Source: Zygnema cylindricum (lineage: Eukaryota; Streptophyta; Zygnematophyceae; Zygnematales; Zygnemataceae). Taken from it: a DNA stretch of 62,000 nt. The translations under genes and the position numbers were made by a program. This document shows, in pieces, positions 32,340 through 43,495 of the stretch (position 1 is the first letter of the stretch; each line of letters starts with the position of its first letter). Under the pieces are notes generated by a model that saw only the letters and a list, made by a program, of their open reading frames with translations, made no database searches and was not told the DNA's origin. The stretch is from the NCBI GenBank assembly GCA_037447655.1, contig JBBHKE010002856.1, positions 131,584-193,583 of the forward strand. The letters run 5' to 3'.

Positions 32340-33200
32340 GTGAGAATTAACCTCTCATTTTGAACGAATCGATATAAACGGTCTTTTGACATCCCCAAAT
32401 TCGAAGGTGATGTAAAGTCAGTTTTCGGCCATTCCAAAGCCCATGGGGAGTTTTGTCACCCGTAATAGAAGGGAGTCGCCGATTACAAATATAGCTTGCC
32501 GTAAAAATTGCATCTCCCCACAGATGGAATTTACTACTCGATCGGTGAATCATGGATCCCACCATCTTTGGAAGTGTCCAATTTTCCCTTTAGGCAATAC
32601 CATTCGACTTCATTGAATATGAAGTTGTAAATTCTTGGCGAATTCCCCAATGCTTGCAATATGCGTCAAAAGGCTTCAACTCCCTTACATTATTGAATCA
32701 GGTCGCCTTTACTTTCCTGTCATATTGACGCTACGCCATGACATGTCATTCCTCAAATCATCTGGATGCGTCGGATTTATGCTTAAGGAGAAATACTCAA
32801 GTAAATCGTGAAAAATGATCCAAAATTACCATAATGTAATTCTTTACCCCGAAGCACTCAGGTTTTACATCTCCACATAGATCCACGTTTACTGATTAAA
32901 GAAAATGTGACAGGCGATATTTTGGGTCGTTAACTAGATGCAATCTGCAAATCTGGCTCCCTTGACTGCAACCACCACAACCTTTGACTTTCTCGCCACA
33001 AGTCAAATCAAGACCATGCGTGGAACCAACATTAATCCTCCGTTTTAGATTTTGTTCTTACGTATGACACATAGAAAATGTCATAGCATTAGATCTCTTT
33101 TGCTTTTTGCGATTTGACTTACTATGTCGTTAATAATAAGACAAGATCTGGGACATTTCCATAAAAATTGAATGTGAAAGGCGTTAATGACTTCGCCTTC
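32340..33200 (-). pseudogene. Copia integrase remnants
   Basis: Reading leftwards there are a pre-integrase zinc-finger piece (GLDLTCGEKVKGCGGCSQGS, about 32930-33020), the core start DLCGDVKPECFGVKNYIMVI, then SRFT followed by a stop where Trp is usual (about 32770-32890), and the third catalytic region SNGIA-stop-REN at about 32590. There the Glu of the DDE triad is replaced by TAA. The C-terminal part HLWGDAIFTASYICNRRLPS and HLRIWGC (32347-32565) is open. Confidence 0.85.
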
Positions 33201-34123
33201 ACCAATCGTGATGCCATCGTATCTCACAATTTGTATGGACGAATCGCTAAGCGTGTACACACTAGCGCCCGCCTGTTGAAATTGCGCATGCTTAATAGAT
33301 TCTTAATGGGACGCTTTGGAGGCGGTAATTCATTCTCTGTCTTTTTGTGAGTGGTTGGTCAATGAATCAATTGTAATGCTTAGGGTATGTCCCCATGTAC
33401 TTGTAACTTAGCCAACTTACTTTGTCTTTTAGAGCGGATCCGCTGGACCTGGTTTTCAAGTGTCCTTGTAAAGACAAAATCGTAACTTACGCTTGTGACA
33501 ATAGTATCGTCGACAATACGTGTGACGGTTGTCAACGTCTACAATCTGTGGTCGCACGTTTTTTATGGAGCTGCTTGTGACGCCGCATGTCTTACTGTGA
33601 CATTATAGACGGACCACATTCCAGTTTGTTAGTTTCACGGTTGAAGAAGATGTGCTTTGCCATTGGTTTCCTGTCCGCTCAAAGTGAAATGGCATCAGAA
33701 TTTGAACACCCCCGCAAATAAAAAATTTGTACTGGACAATAATGGACAAAATCAAACAAATTGTGTACTTCTCTTGGTCATTTTCTACCACAAACGGACA
33801 AAGCGTAGCGAACTATTTACTTATTTTTTTGTCATTGGAAATCGTATGAAAATTTTCGAAAATTACTACACGTGCGAAAATATGTTCCTATTTGTTTATC
33901 GAAAAAACCTAATTTTAAACCACATCGGGCATGTGTTTTAAACAAAAGTTTGAAGATGATACTTTCTGTCAAAGAAGTGGGTCGATAAGCAAAAGACGAC
34001 AAATTATCGTACATCTTAATTCGAAGATGACGAAATCGTACTTTACAAATTTGCGATTCTTTCGTACGGTTGCAACTTAGACAGTACAACGCTAAGTTTT
34101 ACAAAATCGATAGAAAAAAACCC

Positions 34124-35503
34124 TTACTTATACACATGGGGACATACCCTTAGGCTTGAAAAATTATTTGCGTTTCCGTCTCTTTCATCGTTTCCCTTTT
34201 CTCCTACAAAGTGGCCATAGTTGTCGAATCGGCCGCCAAGTCCACCGTGTCCACCACCACCAAAACGTCCATTGCCGCGCCAACCAAATTTACCCACCGG
34301 GGCTGCGGCCTCTGTCAGACTTTGCATAGCACCGAGGGCTAATGATCCCACATTTCCCACAAAAATGGCATTGCTTCTCCTCGTTAGGACAAGAAAAAGA
34401 CATGTGGCCCACTTTGTTACATCCAAAGTATGTAATAGCCGATTGATATTGGAATGGAGGCTGGCTTGGAAAACTTCCCCTCTTTTTGGTTCTTCTCCCC
34501 ATTTTTCGAGATCCTCCTCTTTTTCCCCTCCCCCCTATTCCTCTACGGAGAAAGTGGAGATCCTTTGATTCTTGAGAGACTACGTTGAGAGATCCACCCG
34601 AGGCAAAGGCCTTGAAAAGAGCTTCATGATTTCTCTCGGTTGTTTTGAGATAATTCACCACAAATTTGTGGCTCGGATTTTTTTGAGCCCAAAGGATTTC
34701 CTTAGGTAGGTAACATTGTCAGATAAAAATGCTTTGAATGATTACATTATCTTCCTCTACGATGATTCTTCCATTATTCGAGAGTTGCTCCACGGTGATA
34801 TTGTATCTCTTAATTTCGTCCCCAATTGATTCGTTGGAATTTATTTTAAATTTAATAAAATCTGAATAGACAAATTGGCCTTTGTTTTGAAGACCTTTCT
34901 CAAATTGTCCTTCAAGAGCCTTCTAACATTCGTGAGCAGTGTCTCGAATGAGAAAATGGTCATGCACCGAAGCCGTGCATGATTGCATAAAACAGGTAAT
35001 GGCGGCTAGATTTTTCTTCTTCCATAACTCGCAAGCCTTCGAATCTACGGTTGGCATTTTCTCTTCCCCATTCATGATCTTCCAAAGGCGACAGAGAACT
35101 GATACAGCTTTAATGTATTACTTCCAAATTTGATAATCACATCCATTAAAGTGAACGAACTTTCCCGGCATTGAAGAGATTGGGACCTCATCATCGGATT
35201 CCTAATCAAGATCCAAATTGTTCTCGATCACAAGTTTCCCCTTGCGGAAAACCTCCCTTATCTCATCGTCGTTCTCCCTTATCTAATCGTCGTACTCCAC
35301 CCCTCCATCCGGGCGCCCTTTGAAGGATCAAAGATCGGATCCTCTACCACCTTGAATTTCCTTTTTTGGGAAGCGTCAAAGATTTGTTGATCTACATGTG
35401 TTAAGAAGCCTTCAAACAATTCTTGGAGGCGTTTTTCGATCAAAACAACCCCTCCCTTCTTCTCTTCACCTCCTTGTGGAAGTGGATTGGAGGGAGAAGC
35501 CAC
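34124..35503 (-). pseudogene. Copia gag remnant with two damaged zinc knuckles
   Basis: At about 34290-34450 the minus strand reads TYFGCNKVGHMSFSC followed by CHFCGKCGIISPRC. These are two CX2CX4HX4C knuckles; the first has lost its leading Cys (Tyr) and the second has lost its His (Ile). Upstream (34460-34661) are basic Gly-Arg-rich residues and KTTERNHEALFKAF. A gag N-terminal piece (EKRLQELFEGFLTHVDQQIF) is open at 35279-35503. A Gly-rich segment follows the knuckles at 34150-34290. Confidence 0.7.
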
Positions 35504-35710
35504 ATCAAAGGCTTACCCTCTGAAACCGAAGTCTTTCACTGCCCGGATCTGGTGATGAATCCAAAGGATTTGACAGATCCGGTAGATCCGGTTGTGGAGC
35601 GATTGAAAAAGGAGTAGAAGTTGACTTTTCTTCTTTCCCCCTATTGCGGCAATACTTGCCACCATCACACACTCTTAAAAGAGCACACTAACTCCGATAC
35701 CAAATGAAGG

Positions 35711-36094
35711 ATTGATACACGAGATGACTGAAGGAAGGATAGAAAAAAATGCGGAAGGAAAGATAAAGGCTTAAGGGCACTCTATCAAAAGACAAATATA
35801 TTTCACCAAAAATTTTCCCCTCTTACAAAGACAAGACTTCACAATAACGCGTAAGTCTTAAATGCCTCTCACACGCAAACCAGCTAGTAGTATAATTTTG
35901 GCAAAGTACAAAAGTACGCGTATGAACGAATTAAAAAAATGTACACATAAAAGTACATAATCTAATTGGTACCAAATGAAACGTGATTCGACGTCCAAAT
36001 TCTAAATAGTACTACGACGCAGAAGAAAAAAAAACCAAACTGTAAAAAAACTAAACGTGAACAAAATCAAAACACACACTAACTAATAAATTTA
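35711..36094. other. Probable 5' LTR of the Copia relic, boundary unclear
   Basis: This is the position of the 5' LTR of the minus-strand element, immediately upstream of the primer site, ending TTCA next to TTTGGTATCGGAG on the minus strand. The outer end could not be fixed. The foldback element inserted just beyond it. Confidence 0.4.
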
Positions 36095-37051
36095 GGGAAT
36101 TGATCTTGGCAGTGATTATTTTGATTGCGCACAGTCACTTACGTCACCTTGTCAAAGATTGTACGTTTTAAGTACACATTGGTACAATGAGTATAAATTC
36201 GACGTCAGTTAGTTGAACAACTTTGAATTTCAAAATATTTTTACAACAGGTTAAAATTTTGCCGCACTTGCGAACGTCGACCGTCGTAAAGAAATTAACA
36301 ACTCACATGGCCAACGAAGGGTTATTGTAATAAAACTGCGGCAACCACGTGTAAATAAAAGTGTTGCGCACAATCACTTTCTCACGAGCTCCACAGTGAG
36401 AGCACATGTCGGTTTTTAACTTAGCCGCAAAATTGAAATTTAATCGCGAATCGTTACATTGAACTTAGACGCAAGTTGAAGAACGACGCAAAATGAAACC
36501 TCTCAAGACTAAATTACAAATAGTCTTATACGGATAAATTAAATCGCACAAAACATAATATACTTTGTTCACTATAATAAAACGCACCCGTGTAAAAGTA
36601 TCAAACTAAATGAAAAAAATGCGAGTCGTCACGCGGGACCAAATCAAGCTACACTATTTAAGATTCGCAATTAAATTTCAATTTTATAGCGAAGTCAAAA
36701 GCCAATATGTGCTCTCAACCTCTCATATTGGAGCTCACGTAAAGTGAGAAAGTGATTGTGCATAATACTTTGCTTTACATGTGGCTGCCACCGTTTTGTT
36801 ACCGTATACTTTAGCCGGCCGTGTAAATTGTTGATTTTTTTATGACGGTTGACGTTTGCAAGCGAGGCAAAATTTTAACCTGTTGTAACAATATTTTGAA
36901 AGTCAAAGCTGCTCAACTAATTGACCGTCATATTTAAACTCAACGGTACATCACTTGTACCAATGTGTACTTAAAAACGTACAACATTTGACAAAGTCAC
37001 GTAAGTAAATGTGTGCAACCAAAATAGTCACTGCCATGATCAATTCCCTTA
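36092..37051. mobile_element. Foldback (Harbinger/Tourist-like) element, 954 bp
   Basis: The element 36095-37048 begins GGGAATTGATCTTGGCAGTG and ends with the reverse complement of GGGAATTGATCATGGCAGTG. The arms pair imperfectly for about 350-390 bp each; for example, GTACACATTGGTAC and GTGAGAGCACAT-type blocks recur inverted. A spacer of about 200 bp lies near 36460-36660. It is flanked by TTA at 36092-36094 and 37049-37051. A 3-bp TWA duplication with GG-starting termini is characteristic of the PIF/Harbinger superfamily, here as a long-arm non-autonomous foldback. No transposase is encoded. A transcript would form a long hairpin. Confidence 0.85.
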
Positions 37052-38437
37052 ATGTATTACAACGCTCAGCATAGCTAAGATGTCGTTTCACAATGTATCC
37101 TACAGCCTTGCCCCCCCTTTGAATATATATTAACCTAGTTGGAAACTACTTAACACTTACTTTTGGTGAATGTACTTTTCCCTAACCTCTGTTAGACTAG
37201 TTTTTATATCGTGCTTATTAAAGATATTTCATATGCAATTTCCTGATTTCGTTTTCTAACACCCGTGGCTCTAAAACTCATTTGGATGCTGGAAATGGCC
37301 GACCAAAGTTTACATATCTTTCACACAAAGGGAATTACGAAAAGTTTGAATAGACTCAATATTTGAAGGTTTACGTGCTTGAAACAATAGATCTATGATT
37401 CCTTATCCTACAAAATTTTTTGAACTTGTAAACAAATCAAAATTTGTGTATGCTTTTTGTACACGAGAAAGATGTTAGCTAGTGTAGTTCAAGAATGGCA
37501 CAATCAAAAAATCGTGCATTATTGTACATTATTGTATGATAATCGTACATTTTGGTATACATTTTGAAAGAATAACATATACATTATATTTATCGTAACA
37601 AAATGAGAAAAAATAATATAACACGCACAGGTGCATATTTACTTTCCAAAGGAATGACTCAAACATTACCTATCTTATAGAATTATACGTAAAATTTTTA
37701 AGTTGTTAAATTACTACCCATGCATTACCTATGCTGTTAGAAAATGATACGTGTATTACCCCCTGTTAAACAATGATACATATATTTGTTGAATAATGAC
37801 ACATCCATAACACATGTTGTTAGAGAATTACACATACATTATATGTAGTTAAGGAATGACACACATATGCAAGCACGGCTGAAAATTAATAGACAATCAT
37901 ATATCCATGCTAGACTTGAGATACTATATCATTGGATTTAAAACAAATACACTCACATGCCATTGAAATTGAAAACATAAAACAACACCAAGTCAAATAA
38001 AGCATTGCATATAAGGGCATTATGATTCTATATAGCTACAATGATTATGTAGTAGTATGAGTAGTTTTTTTCTTTTTTTCAATTGAGTCCCAACAACTTT
38101 ATGCATGGAGTAAGCAACTAAATATCTTCTTATATCGAGAAACCCAAAACCATGTCAAAACTAATGCAAGTCCAAAATTATCTAAAAAAAAAAAGAAAAC
38201 CCAAAATCATTTTGAACACTTCCACGCAACCCAGAGTCCTTATAAAACTGAACCAAGCAAAAATATTTAAACAATCGAATCCCAACACTTTCTAAGATTG
38301 ACGAAATGGAAAGTCTCCCGAAAATGAAGATTCGTAAATTTTAAAAACTCCACCATTCTCTACGATGTTTCCATTAGTGATGAATGGTGCAAAATGCAGA
38401 GCTGATGTCAATCCACTTAACATTGAATTGTAACCAT
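37052..38437. other. 3' flank of the lectin gene, nothing coding
   Basis: AT-rich. Contains four irregular repeats of the type AATGACACATACATTA(C/T)...GTTA(G/A) at about 37650-37870. TATATATTAACCTAG at 37125 and TTTTCTAACA at 37252 could belong to an old LTR. The lectin gene 3' UTR probably occupies the part nearest 38437. Confidence 0.4.
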
Positions 38438-39252
38438 TCAAGCATCCCAGTAGCTTGTAAAATTCCACTGGCGCACCTCGTGATTGTCTCTATTTGTGTT
38501 AGTCGATGCTGTAAAACCAATATATGCCGAACTTACTTGACCGCAAGTAGCACATTTTGATGGTCGTAACAAATCACAGATTGAGCGTGTGTATTTGATC
38601 CATGGGTTAATAGGCTTTTGCTTGGAAACAGTAAAATAAACTTTCCAAACGTTCGACAAGCCGTTGTAATCCACCCATGCGTTTACTGTTTTGTTGACTA
38701 TATTGAGATTTGGAACCATTTTTGCAGAAATCGAATTTGAAACAAATCCTTCACGGAAGGCAATGTTAGGTTTAAGGGGTTCACCAACATTCGAGAATGT
38801 GTCAAACACAATAGCGAAACTCCCTACTTTCGGGATTTCATTATAAGTATATCCGAGAGTCTCTGAGGCTCCGATACCAAAAGCTTTAAAATTAGCGTTA
38901 GATGCAAGAAGGACGAAAGCGAGTCCGTCTCCTCTTGTAGTCCCGTCACTGCGAATCCTGAAACTGAATGTTGTTGTGAAAGAAGCTCCTTGACAAGTTC
39001 CTCCAGTATTCACACGCAAAATTTCAATTGGAGAGCGATGCAATGCTTGTCCGTGTTCCATGGGCAACGGCGAAGTGAGACGAATCCATGGAGCCCAAAT
39101 TTTTGCAGTATTTAAGAAAATCATTCGTGACGGCTTCTCAAACGACTTGTAGGTGATGTTGACTGGAGTCGTAGTCATTTCTGGCGAAGGAGGAGGGTGC
39201 GGAGGACGAGGAGGGGGTAACGCTTTACGCGGTGGTGGAGGAGTAATTGTCG
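38438..39252 (-). CDS. Mosaic lectin gene, last exon: Pro-rich linker and L-type lectin domain
   Basis: The acceptor TTTTCACCAG is followed by 270 residues and a stop. The first 25 are Pro-rich (TITPPPPRKALPPPRPPHPP), then comes a legume-lectin-like (L-type) domain of about 220 residues. Recognisable blocks are FTTTFSFRIRSDG, GDGLAFVLLAS (the Asp that with FDTF coordinates metal), SFAIVFDTFSN, NAWVDYNG, YIGFTAST and the final WNFTSYW, all in family order. The His of the usual D-x-N-x-x-H-(V/I)-G metal loop is not evident, so sugar binding may be altered. The protein ends directly after the lectin fold, with no transmembrane segment or kinase in this exon. Phase (2-nt entry) matches the F5/8C exon donor. 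Confidence 0.85.
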
Positions 39253-39928
39253 CTGGTGAAAATAACAGTCACAGTATTCGCAAGTTGGTTAGATACTCTC
39301 CTTCATAAGATGCAAAAAATTACATGATCCGCAGGTTGGTCTTTTAAATTTATTTTGGCATTTTAGGGATTTTGAGAGTGTTTATCAAAAGATACTCATT
39401 CTTTACTGGATTCAAGATGTTTAAGAACTCGTTCAGAGCAAAAAACAAACTATCTGGTGACTTAATAATGATAAAATCAATTTGAATACTCCCACCAATG
39501 AATGTGAGCTATTATGGAAATTTAAGGATACATACTGATATTCATGAGAAAACCACGAGTTATTACATGTGAGTGGCCATTTTTATGTATAAATTATACA
39601 CCGGGCTTAAAAACTGATAACGAATTAGTGATAACAAATAGGAAGTACATAGTTTTCATTATTTAAATACTAGTATGATTTTGTAAAACCTCGCTACTGT
39701 GACTTTCCGTCTCTAACTCTTTATGGAGCATCGAGATGCTGAAAACAGTTTAAAACTAAAAATTCCAAGCCAAGGATTAGAAAACTAAGAAAAGCTATAT
39801 GTTTTATCACAAGTTAATTTTTCAGAATTTTTCTGAATATCTCCATATCACATTGTTATTCAAAAATTATCTACATTAAACTAGTTCATTACAAAGCGAA
39901 ACATGATAGTTAGAAGCAAAACGCGTAC
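39253..39928 (-). other. Intron of the mosaic lectin gene
   Basis: 676 bp between GAAAAG|GTACGC and TTTTCACCAG. No internal gene or repeat was recognised. Confidence 0.7.
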
Positions 39929-40381
39929 CTTTTCGAAGAACTCGTACTTCACTAAGATGTAACCACTGGCCGGTTAGCAGAACCACCCACACGTATCTGC
40001 CAACGCGATTACACTCTTTGACAAACGGAAATCCGTAAGAACCACCATTATAATCAAAATATGCCTCGGGATTACACTCTGATCCATTCTTATTGTAGGA
40101 AACGCTCGAGTTGGTGATATGCACCTGGACGCCTGTCATGCGCCACCAACATTCGCTACACGGAACACCAAACAAACAGCAAATGCGGTTGTATAGTTCC
40201 ACTTTACCAACCATATACGTGTCGAGCAAATCCACTTTCCACCAATTAACCGCATAAGGTTCAGTGCAAAACCACCTTCCCCAACTGGAGCCGTCGTTTC
40301 CATAATAACTCTCGTCCGACTTCGCGTCTAAGTCATAAAATGTGCTACTCAATTCAGTGGGTTTGTTGAAGGCTAAGTTCT
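39929..40381 (-). CDS. Mosaic lectin gene, exon: F5/8 type C (F-type lectin-like) domain
   Basis: A 453-nt exon from GTTCTTGCAG to GAAAAG|GTACGC. It reads ENLAFNKPTELSSTFYD, FCTEPYAVNWWKVDLLDTYM and VGKVELYNRICC, and near the end RYVWVVLLTGQWLHLSEVRV. N-x-A-x-x-K-x-x-x-x-S-S, W-W-x-V-D-L, and (I/V)-x-(I/L)-Y-N-R-x-x-C-C are the hallmarks of F5/8C discoidin domains of the fucolectin (F-type lectin) kind. The Asp normally following NR in fucose-binding members is Ile here, so binding specificity is uncertain. At least ten Cys suggest an oxidised extracellular domain. Entry and exit phases fit the neighbouring exons exactly, so the module can be exchanged without frameshift. Confidence 0.88.
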
Positions 40382-42886
40382 CTGCAAGAACAGAAGATCT
40401 CAAAAAACACTTACACGAGATGTCAAAAAACATTGGTACAATCATTATAGTTTTGAATAAGACGATGATGCTGCTTTAATACTACCATGCTTTGAATTAT
40501 ATTCTTATGAAGGCCACATCATACACTAAAAGAAAATAAAATGACGAAACATTACTGCACATCTGACTAATTTTGTTTTATTATGATGAGTTAGAAATCT
40601 CTATTTTCTTAGGGTATATTTTACTGCTGCTGGAATTCTACGGATAACCAATTTCTGTTATTTGACCTAAGTAAGGTCACACTATTTACCAGACACAGAT
40701 CGGTATCTTCTATTACGTATTCATTGCTACATTTGATTTAGTATGGATAAATAGCATAATGCATGAGAACGACAGAGCATCTTGGTTTCGCTGGCTTTTA
40801 ACAGTATTTCATAAATTCATCAACCCTAGGGTTTCTCTCCACCCGCCACTCTATTTGGAAAAATGTTTACCTGCTCGCCTAGAACTGTAGACTAGGACTT
40901 TTCTACTTTTCTTTTCTAGGGTTTGCCGAACATTGATAGTCAACAAGCAGGGGAAATATTTTGTAATCAAGAAAATCTTTACTATTGGACCTGTTGGTGA
41001 ACAAAGTTGTCGCCCGACTGGTCATTATGTCGGTGTCTTTCCTTGATAATTGTTTTTTTTAAGCTAATTTAACTTAAAAGACCGTTGCCTTTTCCAGAGT
41101 CCAATTATATAATAATTTGCTTCGTCAGACGATTGCTAAACAGGCAAAAGAATGTAAAATCGGTGCACATGAATTATTTTATACCAACAGTATTTATGAC
41201 TTTGCACATGAATCGCAAAGGTTCGAAGGGCACAGGTCGCTCCCATTTGTATTCATACGACAACTTTCATAAAAGCCTGACGACGATTTGAAATCTTTGT
41301 CGTTAGGATAAAAACAATCCTTTACGAGAACATGATGGAGAATCTTCAAACTCTACTTTTTGATTGGTCATAAAAAAATCGGGGAACTTGTAACTGGGTC
41401 TTTGGTTGGGGACATGGTTTAAAGCAAATGACTTTCTGCCCGTCAACAACCACTGTACGGAAGGTGTTTGTTTCACAAGTGCGAAAGAGTGACGCACTAA
41501 AATTCAACTAAAAATTTGAGGGTTGCAACCGCCATTAGAGAGGCCCTCGACCAAGAAAATCACAAAAACCAAAGAACCAAGACAAAATTTATCACTGTGA
41601 ACTGGATTATATCGACGAAAAATATTTCGGATAAATCTACTGAAAAGAAAAAAATTTAAGGTCCATACAGAAAATAGAGGTAAAAAAGATAAAATCTCCA
41701 CATGTTGCAAACGATAATTTTTATTTGCTTTAAGTATTGCCAAAGAAGGACATATTGGATAAATACAACCTACCAAAAAAAAGTGGGGCCAAAAATACTA
41801 TCGACAATATGTTTTCTCTTGCCTCTGTGGACACTTTCAAGACCGTACGAATGTAATTCAAATTTTAAATCCGTACAATGCCGATACGTGGACGTCTCGG
41901 AGTGATGAAATTCACATTAAAATGAAATCTAGACGAGTAATGAAAAATGTTTTAATGTATGGATTTGTTCAATCCACTTATATATAAGTTTTTTAGTGAA
42001 TTCGTACTGATAGAGAAACGCGACAAAAAATATTGGGAAAAAGGTTCGCTATAAGTGGATTTACGTGAGGCTCTCCTGTTTGGTTTGGATAGGCATATCG
42101 GTCTCTAGGTCCATCCGGAAAATGGAAATGTGTATACTCAAGTATCGATTCTAAATTCCAAAGGGGGCGGCCAATTACGGTATTTAGTGTTTTAGGTTAT
42201 ATGGTCGTTATTAGGATTCTTCCAATCATGACAAAACCAGACAAACTATTGGCCAATAAGGCCAGACTAGCATACGTCTAATTACCTTATTAAGGAACAG
42301 AACCGATAATTAAAATGGAAGGTTGTAAAAAAGCACACAACCATCACATGATATGATTAGTGATCATATGCAGACAAACACTTCACAAAAATACATACGT
42401 GGATATAAAAAAAGATAAAGCAAAACAATGCTTTTGCAAGGAATCTTCAAATTAACCAACACAATTCTCATCAGTTTACGCTCCTATAGTCGGAAAACAT
42501 CTTGACAGCTACAAAAATTGAGTTAAACTAGAGACTCAAGAAAACTTGATAACTTCATACATATTTTGATCTTAAGAACTCTTAGGTATATAGGAATTGC
42601 GTTGGTAATTGAATTTCACTTTGAAAAGTCTTTGGAAATTTTTGACCGAATAAATTTTAATTATACAAGCATTGAGTCGTCGTCGAGAATAAATACAGGA
42701 TAATTGGAGCTTATAGACGATTTTCTGGGTACCACACTTACAATTTTAAAACTTTAGTTTGTGACTGAGTTACAACTTGAAATCATTCTAAAAACTCTGA
42801 AGATGAGATTTTTCTTAATCGACAAGTAAGATGTCAACCAAAATTAATACATGCTATTTAAAGGTTGTGGTTAAGTTTTTGAGTAC
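40382..42886 (-). other. Intron of the mosaic lectin gene
   Basis: About 2.5 kb, AT-rich. Small open frames at 41085-41291, 41303-41497 and 41504-41905 show no domain and overlap on both strands. No extra module of the lectin gene was recognised here. Confidence 0.6.
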
Positions 42887-43243
42887 CTCCGCCGAAGCCT
42901 GTTGTCGCTTCGCCAGGAGTGACATTTGTCCCCACAGAAGTCTTTAACCGACATTTTTTAGTTCTCAAGAAAAACGTAAAAGCCCCACAAGCCAATACTT
43001 GGTTGCAAAGAGCACAACACGCTTCCGCAGATGAAGTATTGACTCCAGCATAGCCTATGATGTCGTTCCCAGTTATCACCCAACCATTCTGCAAGGTACA
43101 AAATGGTGACGGTGGAGGTGGAGGGGAAGGAGGTGAAGGTGGTGAAGGAGGTGAAGGTGGTGAAGGAGGTGAAGGTGGTGAAGGAGGTGAAGGTGAAGGA
43201 GAAGGTGAAGGTGGAGGAGGTGGGCGAGGTGGACCGGTGTTCC
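42887..43243 (-). CDS. Mosaic lectin gene, exon: (SPP)n linker and PAN/Apple domain
   Basis: A 357-nt exon from GTACATGCAG to GGCGGAG|GTACTC. It begins NTGPPRPPPPPSPSPSPSPP, continues as a (Ser-Pro-Pro)n run to about residue 50, then has NGWVITGNDIIGYAGVNTSS and AEACCALCNQVLACGAFTFF, with a distal Cys in KKCRLK. G-x-D-(I/L)-x-x-x-x-x-x-x-x-x-x-x-C-C-x-x-C-x-x-x-x-x-C-x-A-F-(T/V) is the PAN/Apple signature found in algal and oomycete adhesion proteins. The linker is of the hydroxyproline-rich type typical of algal cell-wall glycoproteins. It is encoded by an 18-bp DNA repeat on the plus strand (43110-43200) and so may vary in length. Entry with two bases fits both the EGF exon and the alternative signal-peptide exon. 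Confidence 0.85.
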
Positions 43244-43320
43244 CTGCATGTACGTGTACCAAATGTGAAACTCATGAATTTTAATGAGAAGTGATTTCCA
43301 CTGTTCTTCATTAACTTTAC

Positions 43321-43495
43321 TAATGTTAGTTAAGGGGAGTAAATTGCAAATCGATGTGGGAATCGCAGTTGGAGGAGAAGGAGTTGGTGCTATGGGTGAA
43401 ACCGGAATTTTTGCATTTGTTGTAGAAAAAAGATAGATGAAAAATAAAAATAAATAAATCTTACAGTGTGAGGAAAATTTTTGAATTGAAATCAC
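43321..43495 (-). CDS. Possible alternative first exon with signal peptide
   Basis: On the minus strand an ATG at 43495 opens MISIQKFSSHCKIYLFLFFI, YLFSTTNA, then KIPVSPIAPTPSPPTAIPTS and ICNLLPLTNI. That is a basic N-region, a hydrophobic core of about 14, an A-x-A-like cleavage site (TNA) and a short Pro-Ser-rich stretch. The donor-like ATTA|GTAAAG at 43320 leaves one base of overhang, exactly what the PAN exon (two-base entry) needs, giving the same Arg codon class as the EGF junction. Splicing it to 43243 would make a secreted (SPP)n-PAN-F5/8C-lectin protein without LRR. It lies in the intron between the EGF and PAN exons. Only phase and composition support it. Confidence 0.4.

Larger units (their letters stand above)
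29300..35710 (-). mobile_element. Decayed Copia retrotransposon, minus strand
   Basis: Domains occur in Copia order reading leftwards from a primer-binding site at about 35695-35707 (TGGTATCGGAGTTA on the minus strand): gag with zinc knuckles (34.1-35.5 kb), pre-integrase zinc finger and integrase (32.3-33.2 kb), reverse transcriptase (31.0-31.8 kb), RNase H (30.6 kb) and the end of pol (29.55-29.7 kb). A purine tract (AAATAAGGGGAG) follows, and then TGTAGAAATTG, probably the 3' LTR start, at about 29.53 kb. Integrase before reverse transcriptase identifies Copia (Ty1) order. Frames are broken by many stops and frameshifts, so it is inactive. The two LTRs could not be matched to each other, so it may be a composite of two insertions. 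Confidence 0.85.

Noticed and set aside
43057-43294. Gly-Glu and Lys-Glu-Val repeat frames on the plus strand
   Set aside because: Antisense of the (SPP)n-coding minisatellite of the PAN exon.
43076-43311. His-Leu or Phe-Thr repeat frames on the minus strand
   Set aside because: Other frames of the same 18-bp repeat. The SPP frame is the one that continues into the PAN domain and matches the splice phases.
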